Shown: in pieces, positions 1 to 8,363 of the stretch
Layout: every line of letters begins with the position of its first letter
Position numbering within the stretch: the stretch's first letter is position 1
Virus record (IMG/VR): IMGVR_UViG_3300033141_004852
Span: 1-64,000 of that record
Length of the DNA: 64,000 nucleotides
Origin: a virus
Reading direction: 5' to 3' (one strand)
Position numbers and translations under genes: made by a program
Notes under the pieces: model-generated
Told to the model about the DNA's origin: nothing
Databases searched by the model: none
What the model saw: only the letters and a program-made list of their open reading frames with translations

Positions 1-55
1 TATATCCAGGAGGGGGTTCTCATATCAGTGTCAGGAGGTATCGGTAGCGGGGGAC
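1..55. other. Window edge downstream of the holin
   Basis: Minus-strand transcription continues off the left edge here. An ATG at position 23 (minus strand) opens a frame that runs out of the window, but no Shine-Dalgarno sequence precedes it, so I do not call it as a gene. In many phages the endolysin follows the holin, and it may lie just outside. Confidence 0.3.
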
Positions 56-562
56 TCAACGCCGTCGCGGGCGGAGATTCTCAATGTCAGGCAGACACGA
101 TTGGAAATCCTGCAATTTGGCGAACACGCGCTCGAACGGGAACGGGGTATCCGGGTAGTAGTATTCCCAGAGCGCGCGGGTATTCTCGCCGATAGATGCT
201 CCCTCACGAAGGACTGCCAGTCCCAATACAAAGAGGGAGAGAATGTACGACATGTGAAACAAGCGGTCCACGCAGGCACCGACGATGAATACAGCACCGT
301 AGAGCCCCACTTTGGTGAGCGTGCGCTGGACTCCCGCACTGGAGATACGGTGCTTGAATACCGCCATCGACGCCCATATTCCCAGCACGAAATCCAATAC
401 GAGGAACACCAGCAGAGTCTCCAGCAGATTTACCCACCCCGCGGGGGCGCCCAGAATGAAGTTGACACAGGCCGCGACAACAGCCGCGCCCGCGTACTTC
501 CACCAGGACCACGAGAACATCTTACCCGCGAAGCGAACTACGTCTTCCGGCGTACAGTCCAT
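56..562 (-). CDS. Holin (phage lysis holin, PF05105-like)
   Basis: This is probably the holin, which permeabilises the cytoplasmic membrane at lysis. The 168-residue protein has four hydrophobic segments (about residues 23-41, 43-66, 85-99 and 105-118), followed by REGASIGEN at 119-127. That matches the C-terminal glutamate/EN signature of the toxin-secretion/phage-lysis holin family. The start at 562 is preferred to an upstream ATG at 700 because AAAGGAGG lies directly before it. It is the last complete gene of the leftward late train, after the tail fibre and three small genes. No endolysin is adjacent inside the window. Confidence 0.82.
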   Translation of the reverse strand: MDCTPEDVVRFAGKMFSWSWWKYAGAAVVAACVNFILGAPAGWVNLLETLLVFLVLDFVLGIWASMAVFKHRISSAGVQRTLTKVGLYGAVFIVGACVDRLFHMSYILSLFVLGLAVLREGASIGENTRALWEYYYPDTPFPFERVFAKLQDFQSCLPDIENLRPRRR

Positions 563-575
563 ACGATACCTCCTT

Positions 576-959
576 TCAGTCCGAGTCAGGGGGAGCCTCC
601 ACCTCCGGTACGGGTGTAGATTCTCCTGTACCGAGCGCCTCCCATATCTGACCCAATACGATCCCGACGTACTGTAGAGCATTCTGCCTCGTGGCCACAC
701 GCAATAGATTGACCGCCGATTCCGTCGCGCGGAAGGGCCTTCCCGCCTTTTGTGCTCGACGAAGATGTTCGCAGAGGCGGTAGGCTAGGATCGCTTCACT
801 ACTACTTTGTGGGTGCATAGCACCCACTAAGCGTAGTAGCACATCCCCCAACGTGACTATTTGCTTACGGTCATCGATAAGTGGATCCCCTCCAAAGCCG
901 GTGATGGGGGTATCCAAGGCGATGACGCGCACTGTGTCCAGCAACATCTTCTCCTCCAT
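576..959 (-). CDS. Hypothetical protein in the fibre-holin interval
   Basis: I do not recognise this 127-residue soluble protein. It has a hydrophobic/acidic N-terminal half, a helical middle rich in Arg and Leu, and a Pro/Glu-rich C-terminus (about residues 112-127). GAAGGAGG overlaps the end of the gene upstream, 13 bases before the ATG. A second in-frame ATG four codons later is possible. Its position suggests a virion-associated or lysis-accessory role, but nothing in the sequence shows this. Confidence 0.7.
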   Translation of the reverse strand: MEEKMLLDTVRVIALDTPITGFGGDPLIDDRKQIVTLGDVLLRLVGAMHPQSSSEAILAYRLCEHLRRAQKAGRPFRATESAVNLLRVATRQNALQYVGIVLGQIWEALGTGESTPVPEVEAPPDSD

Positions 960-964
960 GATTT

Positions 965-1279
965 TCAGTCATCCTCCTTCTCTATATGTTCCGCATCGTG
1001 CTCCACGGTGATATGCCAGATACCCCCGGAGGGGGTTTCTATCCGAATACGGTGGCGGGAGCGGCCTCGGCGGGCTACCTCCTCCCCAGCATGGGTCCAC
1101 GCTTCCAAGAGGCGGTCCACGCGGTCTTGGGTCTTACGTACACGTACTGCTTCCAACACAGTCTGCAACCGCATGAGAGTGAATCGTAGTTGGCGGATGG
1201 TCGCCTGCCCAGTCGGACCAATTTGGCGAACAAAACGGTCGAAAGATGCTTCGATTTTTCGCAGATCAACGAATCGCAT
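965..1279 (-). CDS. Hypothetical helical protein
   Basis: This 104-residue protein is unrecognised. Residues 1-65 look alpha-helical and basic, with repeated Leu/Val heptad spacing. The C-terminal part ends in an acidic tail (EKEDD). The ribosome binding site is weak (GGGGGTAA), which is unusual for this operon and may indicate translational coupling to the gene upstream, which ends 25 bases away. It belongs to the fibre-to-holin group. Confidence 0.62.
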   Translation of the reverse strand: MRFVDLRKIEASFDRFVRQIGPTGQATIRQLRFTLMRLQTVLEAVRVRKTQDRVDRLLEAWTHAGEEVARRGRSRHRIRIETPSGGIWHITVEHDAEHIEKEDD

Positions 1280-1304
1280 TATCTTACCCCCAATTTCTTC
1301 TCGC

Positions 1305-1562
1305 TCACAGGGGCACCTCCTCTATCTCCGGCATCAACCGCGTTTCAAGTTTGCCTTCGGGCAACTCGGTCAAGGGCGGCGGCACTTCCGCCAACCGTTC
1401 CTCACGAATCGCCGATACCTTCGCGTCGAGCCGGTTCATCAGCCACGCGAAAGCCCGCGGGTATTCCTTCTGCATGTCGCGCAGAAGTGGGATTACCTGG
1501 CTGTCATTTCCCACAATTCTTCGTAGCGCATATAGCCGTGCGTGCATTCGGGTTTTGAACAA
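1305..1562 (-). CDS. Hypothetical small protein, TTG start
   Basis: This 85-residue unrecognised protein starts with TTG at 1562. An ideal AGGAGGTAG lies nine bases upstream, inside the last codons of the tail fibre gene, so the two genes overlap in their control sequences. The N-terminal two thirds look helical. The C-terminus is Pro/Glu-rich (PPPLTELPEG). Its placement directly after the fibre gene would suit a fibre assembly factor, which is inference only. Confidence 0.68.
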   Translation of the reverse strand: MFKTRMHARLYALRRIVGNDSQVIPLLRDMQKEYPRAFAWLMNRLDAKVSAIREERLAEVPPPLTELPEGKLETRLMPEIEEVPL

Positions 1563-1563
1563 T

Positions 1564-3765
1564 TCAGACTACCTCCTGTATTACGAAATCACGTAGTTGC
1601 GAATATGCCGTTCCGCCCACTGGCGACACATGCTCAACCGTGCACTGTATCGTCTGCGCCGCGGTAGTATCCACAGACTGATTCCCCGAAAAGACTTTCA
1701 TCTGAATGTCAGGAGCGTTGATGCCCGAAGTATCCACCAGGGACTTCTGCTCTCCACTTGTAGGGTCGCTAGTGTGGTAGCCAGGTTTCCACATCTTCCC
1801 CCAGGCCTGCATATTCCCACTCACGCCCGTTGCCCGACAGGTCGCCAAACCCTCCAGTTCCCACCCTTGGTATCGCGCGGTGCCGTTCGTCTCCACCGTC
1901 CAAGACATCCGCGCCACCTCGACGCCCGCGACCTTTAGACGAATGATAATATCACCGCCGGTTGCTGCCCCACAGGGGGCATAGGAGATGCCGCGCGCCA
2001 CTACACGGAACCTCTTGCCAACCGCCCACAAATCAGTCGGGATGCTCCAGGAACCGCTAGCGAATGCCACCTCCGCAAATGAACCGCCGCTCTTCGTGTC
2101 CTCAGTCTGAACACTAGTCTGTTGGTACAAGGTTCTGACGAAGTTGCCGTTGGTGCCCCCGATGTAGCCTTGGAAATTGTTGTCATCTGAGGCCATCCCC
2201 AAGTCGCCCTCGCTACTCGGCGCGTCCGTCCCCGGCGTGAGGTTGAGCAGGTCCTTGTCGCGGTACAACTTCATCACGATTGAACCCGCCTCGCTGTTGT
2301 TGTGCCGACGCCAGATGTATTGGTTCAATCCACCGTCATATCCGACGGTGAATCCGTAGTTATCACTGAGTTCCCGATGCTTTATCATCGAGTCTTGCGT
2401 GCCGGTCTGGGTCCGCAACCAGATAGTAACATCGGTCGCCGAGTAGGTGCCGAGTGTCAGCGTGTACCCGCTCAGGCGCATTCTCTCGGAGGGTGAGCCT
2501 CCAGTATCAGTGAACCACGCAATATCGCCATACGCGTTCTTCATGGCGAAGTCGTTTGCGCTAGCGTGGCTGGAACCGTAGACGATGAGGTATGCGGCCC
2601 GCGTTGCGTTGTCCGTGCCCAGGCTTAGAATGGCATCGCTGGTGGCTCCCGTGGTCTCCACCCGCGCTTCCCTTCGGCCTGTTCCGTAGATATGCAGGTT
2701 TGTCGCAGGGCTGTCCGTCCCGATTCCGAGCCGCTTGTTGGTGTTGTCCCAGTAGAGGTTGTCGTTATCCTCGGATAGAAGCCCGCCCGAACCTATGAAC
2801 GGTACGCTCCCCTGCGTGAGGCCGGTTACCGTAATATCCTGTGCGGTCAACCCATAGGCGCCAAGGTCTACATCGCTGACCGCATTCTCGTAGGGGACAA
2901 ACAAGTATCGCAGGACTTCACTCGACGCGGGAATCTCCCACCTGGAGTCATAGTCTCCCTCGTAATAGAGCGTGATGCTCGGAGCGTTACCCGAACCGCT
3001 TACCCGCGCCCGAATCTTGCCGACAACCCGGCTTCCTGTATCGGGGTAGTAGTCATCGGTCAGCACTATCGGCGGAGCAAACTTGGTGATGCTCCCCCCA
3101 ACCTCATCGGAGTCAGCTGAGGTAGCAATCAGCACCTCCGAATCATCCGACTTCCGTTCGTACAACTCCCAGTATATCTGAAGGGTCTTGGTGCCCCCAG
3201 TCTTCTGCGCGTACATCGTAAAGTCATACACACCAGCAAGGAGTACCGGCGGGGTTGTGTCGGCCTCCGAAATCCAACCCTGGATGTAGTCGCCATCCGA
3301 CAGGCTGGCCTTTGACACGCTCTGCGTGCCGCCGCTGGAGGGTATGAGTTCGCATCGTTTGTAGTCGGAGACGCCAGAGGCGTCGTTATATGCGAAGTAT
3401 GCCGCGCCGAGCGATGTAACCGCCCTGTCCACATATCCCTTGGTGGTAGCTTGGAGTTCATCAACAGGGTCTCCCCCTAGCCACACAGCCTCAAACCTGG
3501 GGGAGCCCGTTGTGAGGAGTTCCGCCAACTGAGCATCGGGGGACGTGAGGTATCCGTAAGTTTCCGCACTGAGATGGTAGTATTCATCGGTTGCCCCGCC
3601 TTGGAGATCAGGGAGGGTATTGTGCAACCCCAACTCCGAGATGGGGATGGTAGTCTCCTCCTGAGGAACAAAGCCCAACTGCCCGCCCGCGGCGATACTC
3701 GTGGTGGTGTCCTTACCGCCACCGAGTACATCACGAAGTGTTTTCGGGTAGAGTGTGCGCCTCAT
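1564..3765 (-). CDS. Tail fibre / receptor-binding protein
   Basis: This 733-residue protein is the likely distal tail fibre that contacts the host surface. It has a Gly/Ser/Thr-rich, beta-dominated sequence without catalytic motifs. Around residues 340-365 lies the motif LYWDNTNKRLGIGT, a segment typical of fibre shafts and heads in many phages and tail-like proteins. The C-terminal 170 residues form a separate beta-rich domain that could bind the receptor. It starts with an ATGA overlap on the tail-hub gene and follows tape measure, distal tail and hub genes in the standard order. Fibres are fast-evolving, so family assignment is uncertain, but the role is well supported by position. Confidence 0.8.
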   Translation of the reverse strand: MRRTLYPKTLRDVLGGGKDTTTSIAAGGQLGFVPQEETTIPISELGLHNTLPDLQGGATDEYYHLSAETYGYLTSPDAQLAELLTTGSPRFEAVWLGGDPVDELQATTKGYVDRAVTSLGAAYFAYNDASGVSDYKRCELIPSSGGTQSVSKASLSDGDYIQGWISEADTTPPVLLAGVYDFTMYAQKTGGTKTLQIYWELYERKSDDSEVLIATSADSDEVGGSITKFAPPIVLTDDYYPDTGSRVVGKIRARVSGSGNAPSITLYYEGDYDSRWEIPASSEVLRYLFVPYENAVSDVDLGAYGLTAQDITVTGLTQGSVPFIGSGGLLSEDNDNLYWDNTNKRLGIGTDSPATNLHIYGTGRREARVETTGATSDAILSLGTDNATRAAYLIVYGSSHASANDFAMKNAYGDIAWFTDTGGSPSERMRLSGYTLTLGTYSATDVTIWLRTQTGTQDSMIKHRELSDNYGFTVGYDGGLNQYIWRRHNNSEAGSIVMKLYRDKDLLNLTPGTDAPSSEGDLGMASDDNNFQGYIGGTNGNFVRTLYQQTSVQTEDTKSGGSFAEVAFASGSWSIPTDLWAVGKRFRVVARGISYAPCGAATGGDIIIRLKVAGVEVARMSWTVETNGTARYQGWELEGLATCRATGVSGNMQAWGKMWKPGYHTSDPTSGEQKSLVDTSGINAPDIQMKVFSGNQSVDTTAAQTIQCTVEHVSPVGGTAYSQLRDFVIQEVV

Positions 3766-6700
3766 GGTAGCAAAATGATCTCCACACGAATAGATTCCCC
3801 ACTTCCACCGTGCATGGCGATGTCGTTGACTAGGTAGTAGTTATAGTCTAGGCCGTACATGTTCTGCACGTGAGTGGGAAGATACACTGTCTGCCCCAAA
3901 TCCACATCCGGTCTCAGGTCGGTGACGTGTACTTTCGCCGATAGACGCAGGAACTCGTGGAGGACGGTGAGGGCGCGGTAGTCCACCATCTCCTGTGTTA
4001 TCGCAGTGAGATCCACTGGCGACAACCAACTTTTCCATCCTAGGCGGGCTTGTAATGCTTGGTATTCAGCACTGTCGTAGGGTGCCGTCTGCCCGAGGAC
4101 GGCTTTCCCCCATAATGTATCCCCCATCCAGACTTTGATCTCCGCTAGCGGTGCCGTTGTTATACCCGTAGCGGTCTTTCCCCAGGAAAGTAGTGTAAAC
4201 CGCAAGCGGTCAGCATAGAGTTCCTCCCCGAAGGCACTCTTATCTACAGACCACTTCGGGCGTCCGAAGGCTACTCCGTCTGTCTCGTCGCAGAGAATCC
4301 GCCACGTGGGGTCGTCCACGGTTGTGTACTCAATACGGAACCGCGCTGATACCTGCGAATCCTGAACTTGCGCGGTCGTCGTGTAGACATCAATCGCCGA
4401 CAACTCCAACCGCGGGTAGATCTTCGTCACGCGGAAGCGAATCTTCCCCACATTCGTCAACCCCAGCTCACCATAACGGCGGAGACCGAGGGGGCCCGGG
4501 CCCACGTATATCAGCGGCTCCCACGCAGTCCCTCCGTAAGCCTGCCACTCGATGAGCCCCTCCCCGTGCATCAGGCAATGCATGTAGATGTTATCAATCG
4601 ACTGCCCGGACGCGTAGGAGATTTCGAAGCCCTCCTGCACCTTCGTGAACGTCATCCCCGTCGTGTAGTCATCATCCCCTAAATCGGCGGGGTCTCCAGA
4701 ACCGCCGCTGGCGGTGAAGGTCCCCGCGGGCTCAGACTCACTGAGTTCGTAGAGATCCAGTTGATAAAGTCGACCACCGCTCTGTGGGTATGAGGTAGCC
4801 GGACTTGAGTTTCGGATCCGCAGCTTCTGTACTGTCAGGTTCAAATTGGTGAAGGAGATTGTCTGTGGTGTACTAGTGTAGTTTGTCCCAGTCGCGACAG
4901 CGGTCCACAGTAATTGATTAGCACTTGACTTTATCTCAACGACGAAATTGTAGACGAGATCTGACACGCGCACATCAATGCGGTTTACTTTCCTCGGCGT
5001 TGAAAACGATACGTAGTCACCCTGTTGCCAAGGATAGTGACCGTAATAATAGATATCCTCACTTGTGGAATCGGAACCATCGGTCACTGCGTTGCCGTAA
5101 TCGTCATCCGACCACGTTACCCCCGCTGTCCCCGGCGTAATCGTGATACCGTTGTATGCTAACTGTTGCTTCGGTTCAAACTCGTTGACGACACACCGCT
5201 GCCGACTACCTGTCAAATCGATGACGAACAGCTGCTTCGGCAGGGTCACCCCCGACGCCAGCACCGAACCAAGATCCCGCACTGTGGATGCGTCCCCGTC
5301 CCCCAACCACGCGTACGTCTGATTTTCTTCATCGGGGTCATCGAGGTTGAGGAAGGCACCGCCGTTCGCCGCCAACGCAGCGTTGAAACGACTCCGAGCC
5401 TGTCCCCGATACTGAATCAGGGTCTTGATGTCATCGTCGTGGGGGACGGTGGGCGTCACGGTCAACCGCGTTTCATCCGCGATAGTGAAATCAGGAAGTC
5501 CGACCTGGAGGATGTCGTGGCGGGCTTCCAGTGCGCCATCTGCTGTCGCCCGCCATCGATAATTGGGGGGCGTGATGGGGCGTACATGTTGCTCCAGTAC
5601 CTCCGCTGGAGTCTGGTCGTCAGCGCTACTGATTCTGATTGGGCCGCATTGGATAGGATGCCCGGGGAGAATGTGGGATGCAGTCAAGTCCGCTCCCGTG
5701 CCCGAGACGATCTCCACCCGCAACCAGTACGCTTCCGGCACCGTTGCCGTATAGCGTCCCCGCGCCCACGCTGAGAGATCCTGATCCATCCAGGACCAGA
5801 CCCCACTTTGATGGAGATCCTGCGTCCCATCAAAATCGGGGGTGATCTCCACCCAGGCGGCGCCATCCCAGTAGTAGACCTTCGCCGCCGTGGTCGTGGC
5901 TGCATGTTCGGACGGCGAAGATAGATACCAATGCAAAGCGGGGAAACGTCGCGTCCGCAACCCCACGTAGAGATAATCGCCCTCCCGGAGTTGGATCCCA
6001 CTACCCTGACCCGCAGCATCCGCGGTGCGGTCGGTGCCCCCGCCGTCAAATGCGAGATCGGCGGGTTCCGGGTGTGTAGCATCCTCGATATTGGGGGAGA
6101 TGTAGCAGATCTTGTTCGCGTCGCCGCCATCGTCGCTGCCGCGGAACCCCGCCCAGTAAGCCATGTCCAATATGATGTCCCGCGGAGTGTTCATACGTAG
6201 AGTCGGATCAGTCCACAGATCCTCCCACATTGCCCAGCGGTAGTATTGTACCTCCAGGTGGTTGTTCGTCCCCACCATGTCGTGGAACCACCGCTTTCCG
6301 ATGCGAACAATCCCGTCCCCGAAGAGGACGCGCATATTCTCATCGTCGGGGACGACGAACTTCGTCGGATCCTCCTTCACGCGGAAGAGCGGCTTCGGTA
6401 GCGTCGCCCAGTTGACAGTGTGGTCAACTGGGTCGGTCCCATCATAGAAATCATAGTAGTCTACACCCTGGGGGTCTACACGCACCAACTCCACCCATGC
6501 ACCCCCACCGGGCTCCTCTATCTTGTCCGGCTCCAAGTTGCCAAAGTAGCGGCGCCGTTGGAGGAGCTTCATCACATCACGACACTCCACCAACCACGTC
6601 CCGGGGGCAGCGGGGTCCTCATTGGGCTCCACTTTGTCAATCAGAAACGTGCCCAGTTGGAGGCTCTCCGACTCTCCCCCACCCGCGATGTCTACCCAGA

Positions 6701-6986
6701 CCTGAATCATATCGCTGATTTGGAAACTCCGTAGGGTGGCATCGTCCATGTCGGCACGGAGTGTCAGAGAGAGCGTAGCACAGAGCTGGCGGATGCGTTT
6801 CTCCACCCGCCAATCCTGGACGTAGGAGGTGATGTCCGTCTCCGCGCCCTTCGTCGGCTGCACATAGCTGGGGTGGTTCGCGAAGTTGGTATCCCACGTC
6901 AGCGATATGAGGCGGAACCGTACTAGATATTGCAGCTCCGGTTGCTGGAGTATTCGTCTAATTCGTTCCTGGGTAGCACTCGCCAT
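3762..6986 (-). CDS. Tail tip / minor tail protein with discoidin-like domain
   Basis: This 1074-residue protein is probably the tail-hub or tail-associated protein at the tip. The N-terminal 170 residues (with LQLGTFLIDKVEPNEDP and repeated beta strands) resemble tail-hub domains. A stretch around residues 625-750 looks like an F5/8 type C (discoidin) carbohydrate-binding fold, with the motif PRKVNRIDVRVSDL. This may help bind glycans on the host envelope. It starts behind GGAGGAGTAGAGC and lies between the distal tail protein and the fibre gene. No peptidase or muramidase motif was seen. Confidence 0.75.
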   Translation of the reverse strand: MASATQERIRRILQQPELQYLVRFRLISLTWDTNFANHPSYVQPTKGAETDITSYVQDWRVEKRIRQLCATLSLTLRADMDDATLRSFQISDMIQVWVDIAGGGESESLQLGTFLIDKVEPNEDPAAPGTWLVECRDVMKLLQRRRYFGNLEPDKIEEPGGGAWVELVRVDPQGVDYYDFYDGTDPVDHTVNWATLPKPLFRVKEDPTKFVVPDDENMRVLFGDGIVRIGKRWFHDMVGTNNHLEVQYYRWAMWEDLWTDPTLRMNTPRDIILDMAYWAGFRGSDDGGDANKICYISPNIEDATHPEPADLAFDGGGTDRTADAAGQGSGIQLREGDYLYVGLRTRRFPALHWYLSSPSEHAATTTAAKVYYWDGAAWVEITPDFDGTQDLHQSGVWSWMDQDLSAWARGRYTATVPEAYWLRVEIVSGTGADLTASHILPGHPIQCGPIRISSADDQTPAEVLEQHVRPITPPNYRWRATADGALEARHDILQVGLPDFTIADETRLTVTPTVPHDDDIKTLIQYRGQARSRFNAALAANGGAFLNLDDPDEENQTYAWLGDGDASTVRDLGSVLASGVTLPKQLFVIDLTGSRQRCVVNEFEPKQQLAYNGITITPGTAGVTWSDDDYGNAVTDGSDSTSEDIYYYGHYPWQQGDYVSFSTPRKVNRIDVRVSDLVYNFVVEIKSSANQLLWTAVATGTNYTSTPQTISFTNLNLTVQKLRIRNSSPATSYPQSGGRLYQLDLYELSESEPAGTFTASGGSGDPADLGDDDYTTGMTFTKVQEGFEISYASGQSIDNIYMHCLMHGEGLIEWQAYGGTAWEPLIYVGPGPLGLRRYGELGLTNVGKIRFRVTKIYPRLELSAIDVYTTTAQVQDSQVSARFRIEYTTVDDPTWRILCDETDGVAFGRPKWSVDKSAFGEELYADRLRFTLLSWGKTATGITTAPLAEIKVWMGDTLWGKAVLGQTAPYDSAEYQALQARLGWKSWLSPVDLTAITQEMVDYRALTVLHEFLRLSAKVHVTDLRPDVDLGQTVYLPTHVQNMYGLDYNYYLVNDIAMHGGSGESIRVEIILLP

Positions 6987-6989
6987 GCT

Positions 6990-8363
6990 CTACTCCTCCA
7001 ACAAGTACAACAGGTTCTCAAATTGTACCCAGAGAGCGTAGTTGCCCGCGGCGATGACATCTCCCTTCGTGTACTGTTCGTCCTTTTCCCCGCCAGCGAA
7101 GTTCAACGTCGCTGCACCGCTGTGATCGTACTTCCCCCACAACTCCACGACGATGCGGTCTCCCTCCTGGATATGGATGTCGTCTGCGAGCGCGGCCCCG
7201 TTCGCCTCCGCCCAGATGTACTCTGTGCCCGCGGAGTCCTGCGGGCTACCTTCGAGAAGCGTTGTGCTGTCATAATTCGCGGAGGAGAGAGTCGCTACCC
7301 GTCCCACACCCGGGCGCCAGATGTAAACGAAGGCACAGAGAGTCAAGCCCTGTGTCGCCAGCGCATCCTCGCAGCCACCCACGTCGCAGGTAGTACCACG
7401 GGGGAGAATCTGCTCCGCTAGAGGATAGCTAACGTAGGACCCCCAGGGGTCGTAGTGTGTGGAGCCGTCGCCGGTAACGCTCTGGCTGGGGATATACTGC
7501 CCGGGGAGTGTGCTCGTCAGACCCCCCAGCACCGGCGTAGTCTGCCCATAGGCAGTCTGCCCCGCCTCCGGCGAGGATGGGTCGATGTCAGCCGCGGTGA
7601 TACCAGTCGGCGCCGTTCCCCCCAGGTGAAGCCGGTAAGCGCGCGTGACCGTCGGAAACGCCACCTCCTGAATCGTCAACCGAGCGGGGAAGCGCGGGTG
7701 CTCCCCCCAGGGGAAGGGTTCCATCGGGAACTCCATCAGGCGACCGTAGATGAGATGCTCGTACTCCGCGTACACCTCCCCCAGCTCCGGTAGTGTGGAG
7801 GGGAAGTACACACGCCCCTCACTGGCGTCAACCGTCACATTGAAGGTATCCGTAGTCCCCGTCCGCCCACCATACTGGTAGATGACGGTGCCGTTGCGGT
7901 CATAGAGGACCAGCGATTGCTCCACGAAGGGCCACACAGCCGTGTAATAATAGCCGTTGCCGTCCGTCCACAACGGGTCGCGATCCCTCCTCCGCATTGA
8001 GCCCCCATAAGGCTCCGCCGAAGCGGGGGGGATGTAGATGCCGATGTTCTTCCCCTGGTCTTGGTAGAGACGCAGGCGTCGGACGAACTCCGCATCGAGT
8101 ACTTCGGGGAACTCAATGTCCCAGAGAATCCTCTGTATACGCCGCGCCGACCACGCGGTGGCCATGTAGAGATGACGTGCGGGGGTGATAAGTTTCCCGA
8201 ATCCACTTTGCATCTGTACGTACTCGGAGGTAGACTGCGCCGTCCCCGAAATCTGGCTTGGGTTGACAGGCAGGAGATAGCGGTCGCGGGTCAGCGAGGC
8301 GAAATCCGCGAAGCACGTGGGTGCAATTCTCCCCGGGTAGCGATTGGAACCCTTAGCCAACAT
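6990..8363 (-). CDS. Distal tail protein-like component
   Basis: This 457-residue protein lies directly after the tape measure gene, where siphoviruses place the distal tail (Dit-like) protein that joins the tube to the tip. It is beta-rich, and a central segment (about residues 190-240) with repeated FP motifs looks like the start of a second beta domain. I chose the ATG at 8363, with GGGGAGG ten bases upstream, over an ATG at 8393. The gene overlaps the tape measure gene by 11 bases. The assignment rests mainly on gene order. Confidence 0.62.
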   Translation of the reverse strand: MLAKGSNRYPGRIAPTCFADFASLTRDRYLLPVNPSQISGTAQSTSEYVQMQSGFGKLITPARHLYMATAWSARRIQRILWDIEFPEVLDAEFVRRLRLYQDQGKNIGIYIPPASAEPYGGSMRRRDRDPLWTDGNGYYYTAVWPFVEQSLVLYDRNGTVIYQYGGRTGTTDTFNVTVDASEGRVYFPSTLPELGEVYAEYEHLIYGRLMEFPMEPFPWGEHPRFPARLTIQEVAFPTVTRAYRLHLGGTAPTGITAADIDPSSPEAGQTAYGQTTPVLGGLTSTLPGQYIPSQSVTGDGSTHYDPWGSYVSYPLAEQILPRGTTCDVGGCEDALATQGLTLCAFVYIWRPGVGRVATLSSANYDSTTLLEGSPQDSAGTEYIWAEANGAALADDIHIQEGDRIVVELWGKYDHSGAATLNFAGGEKDEQYTKGDVIAAGNYALWVQFENLLYLLEE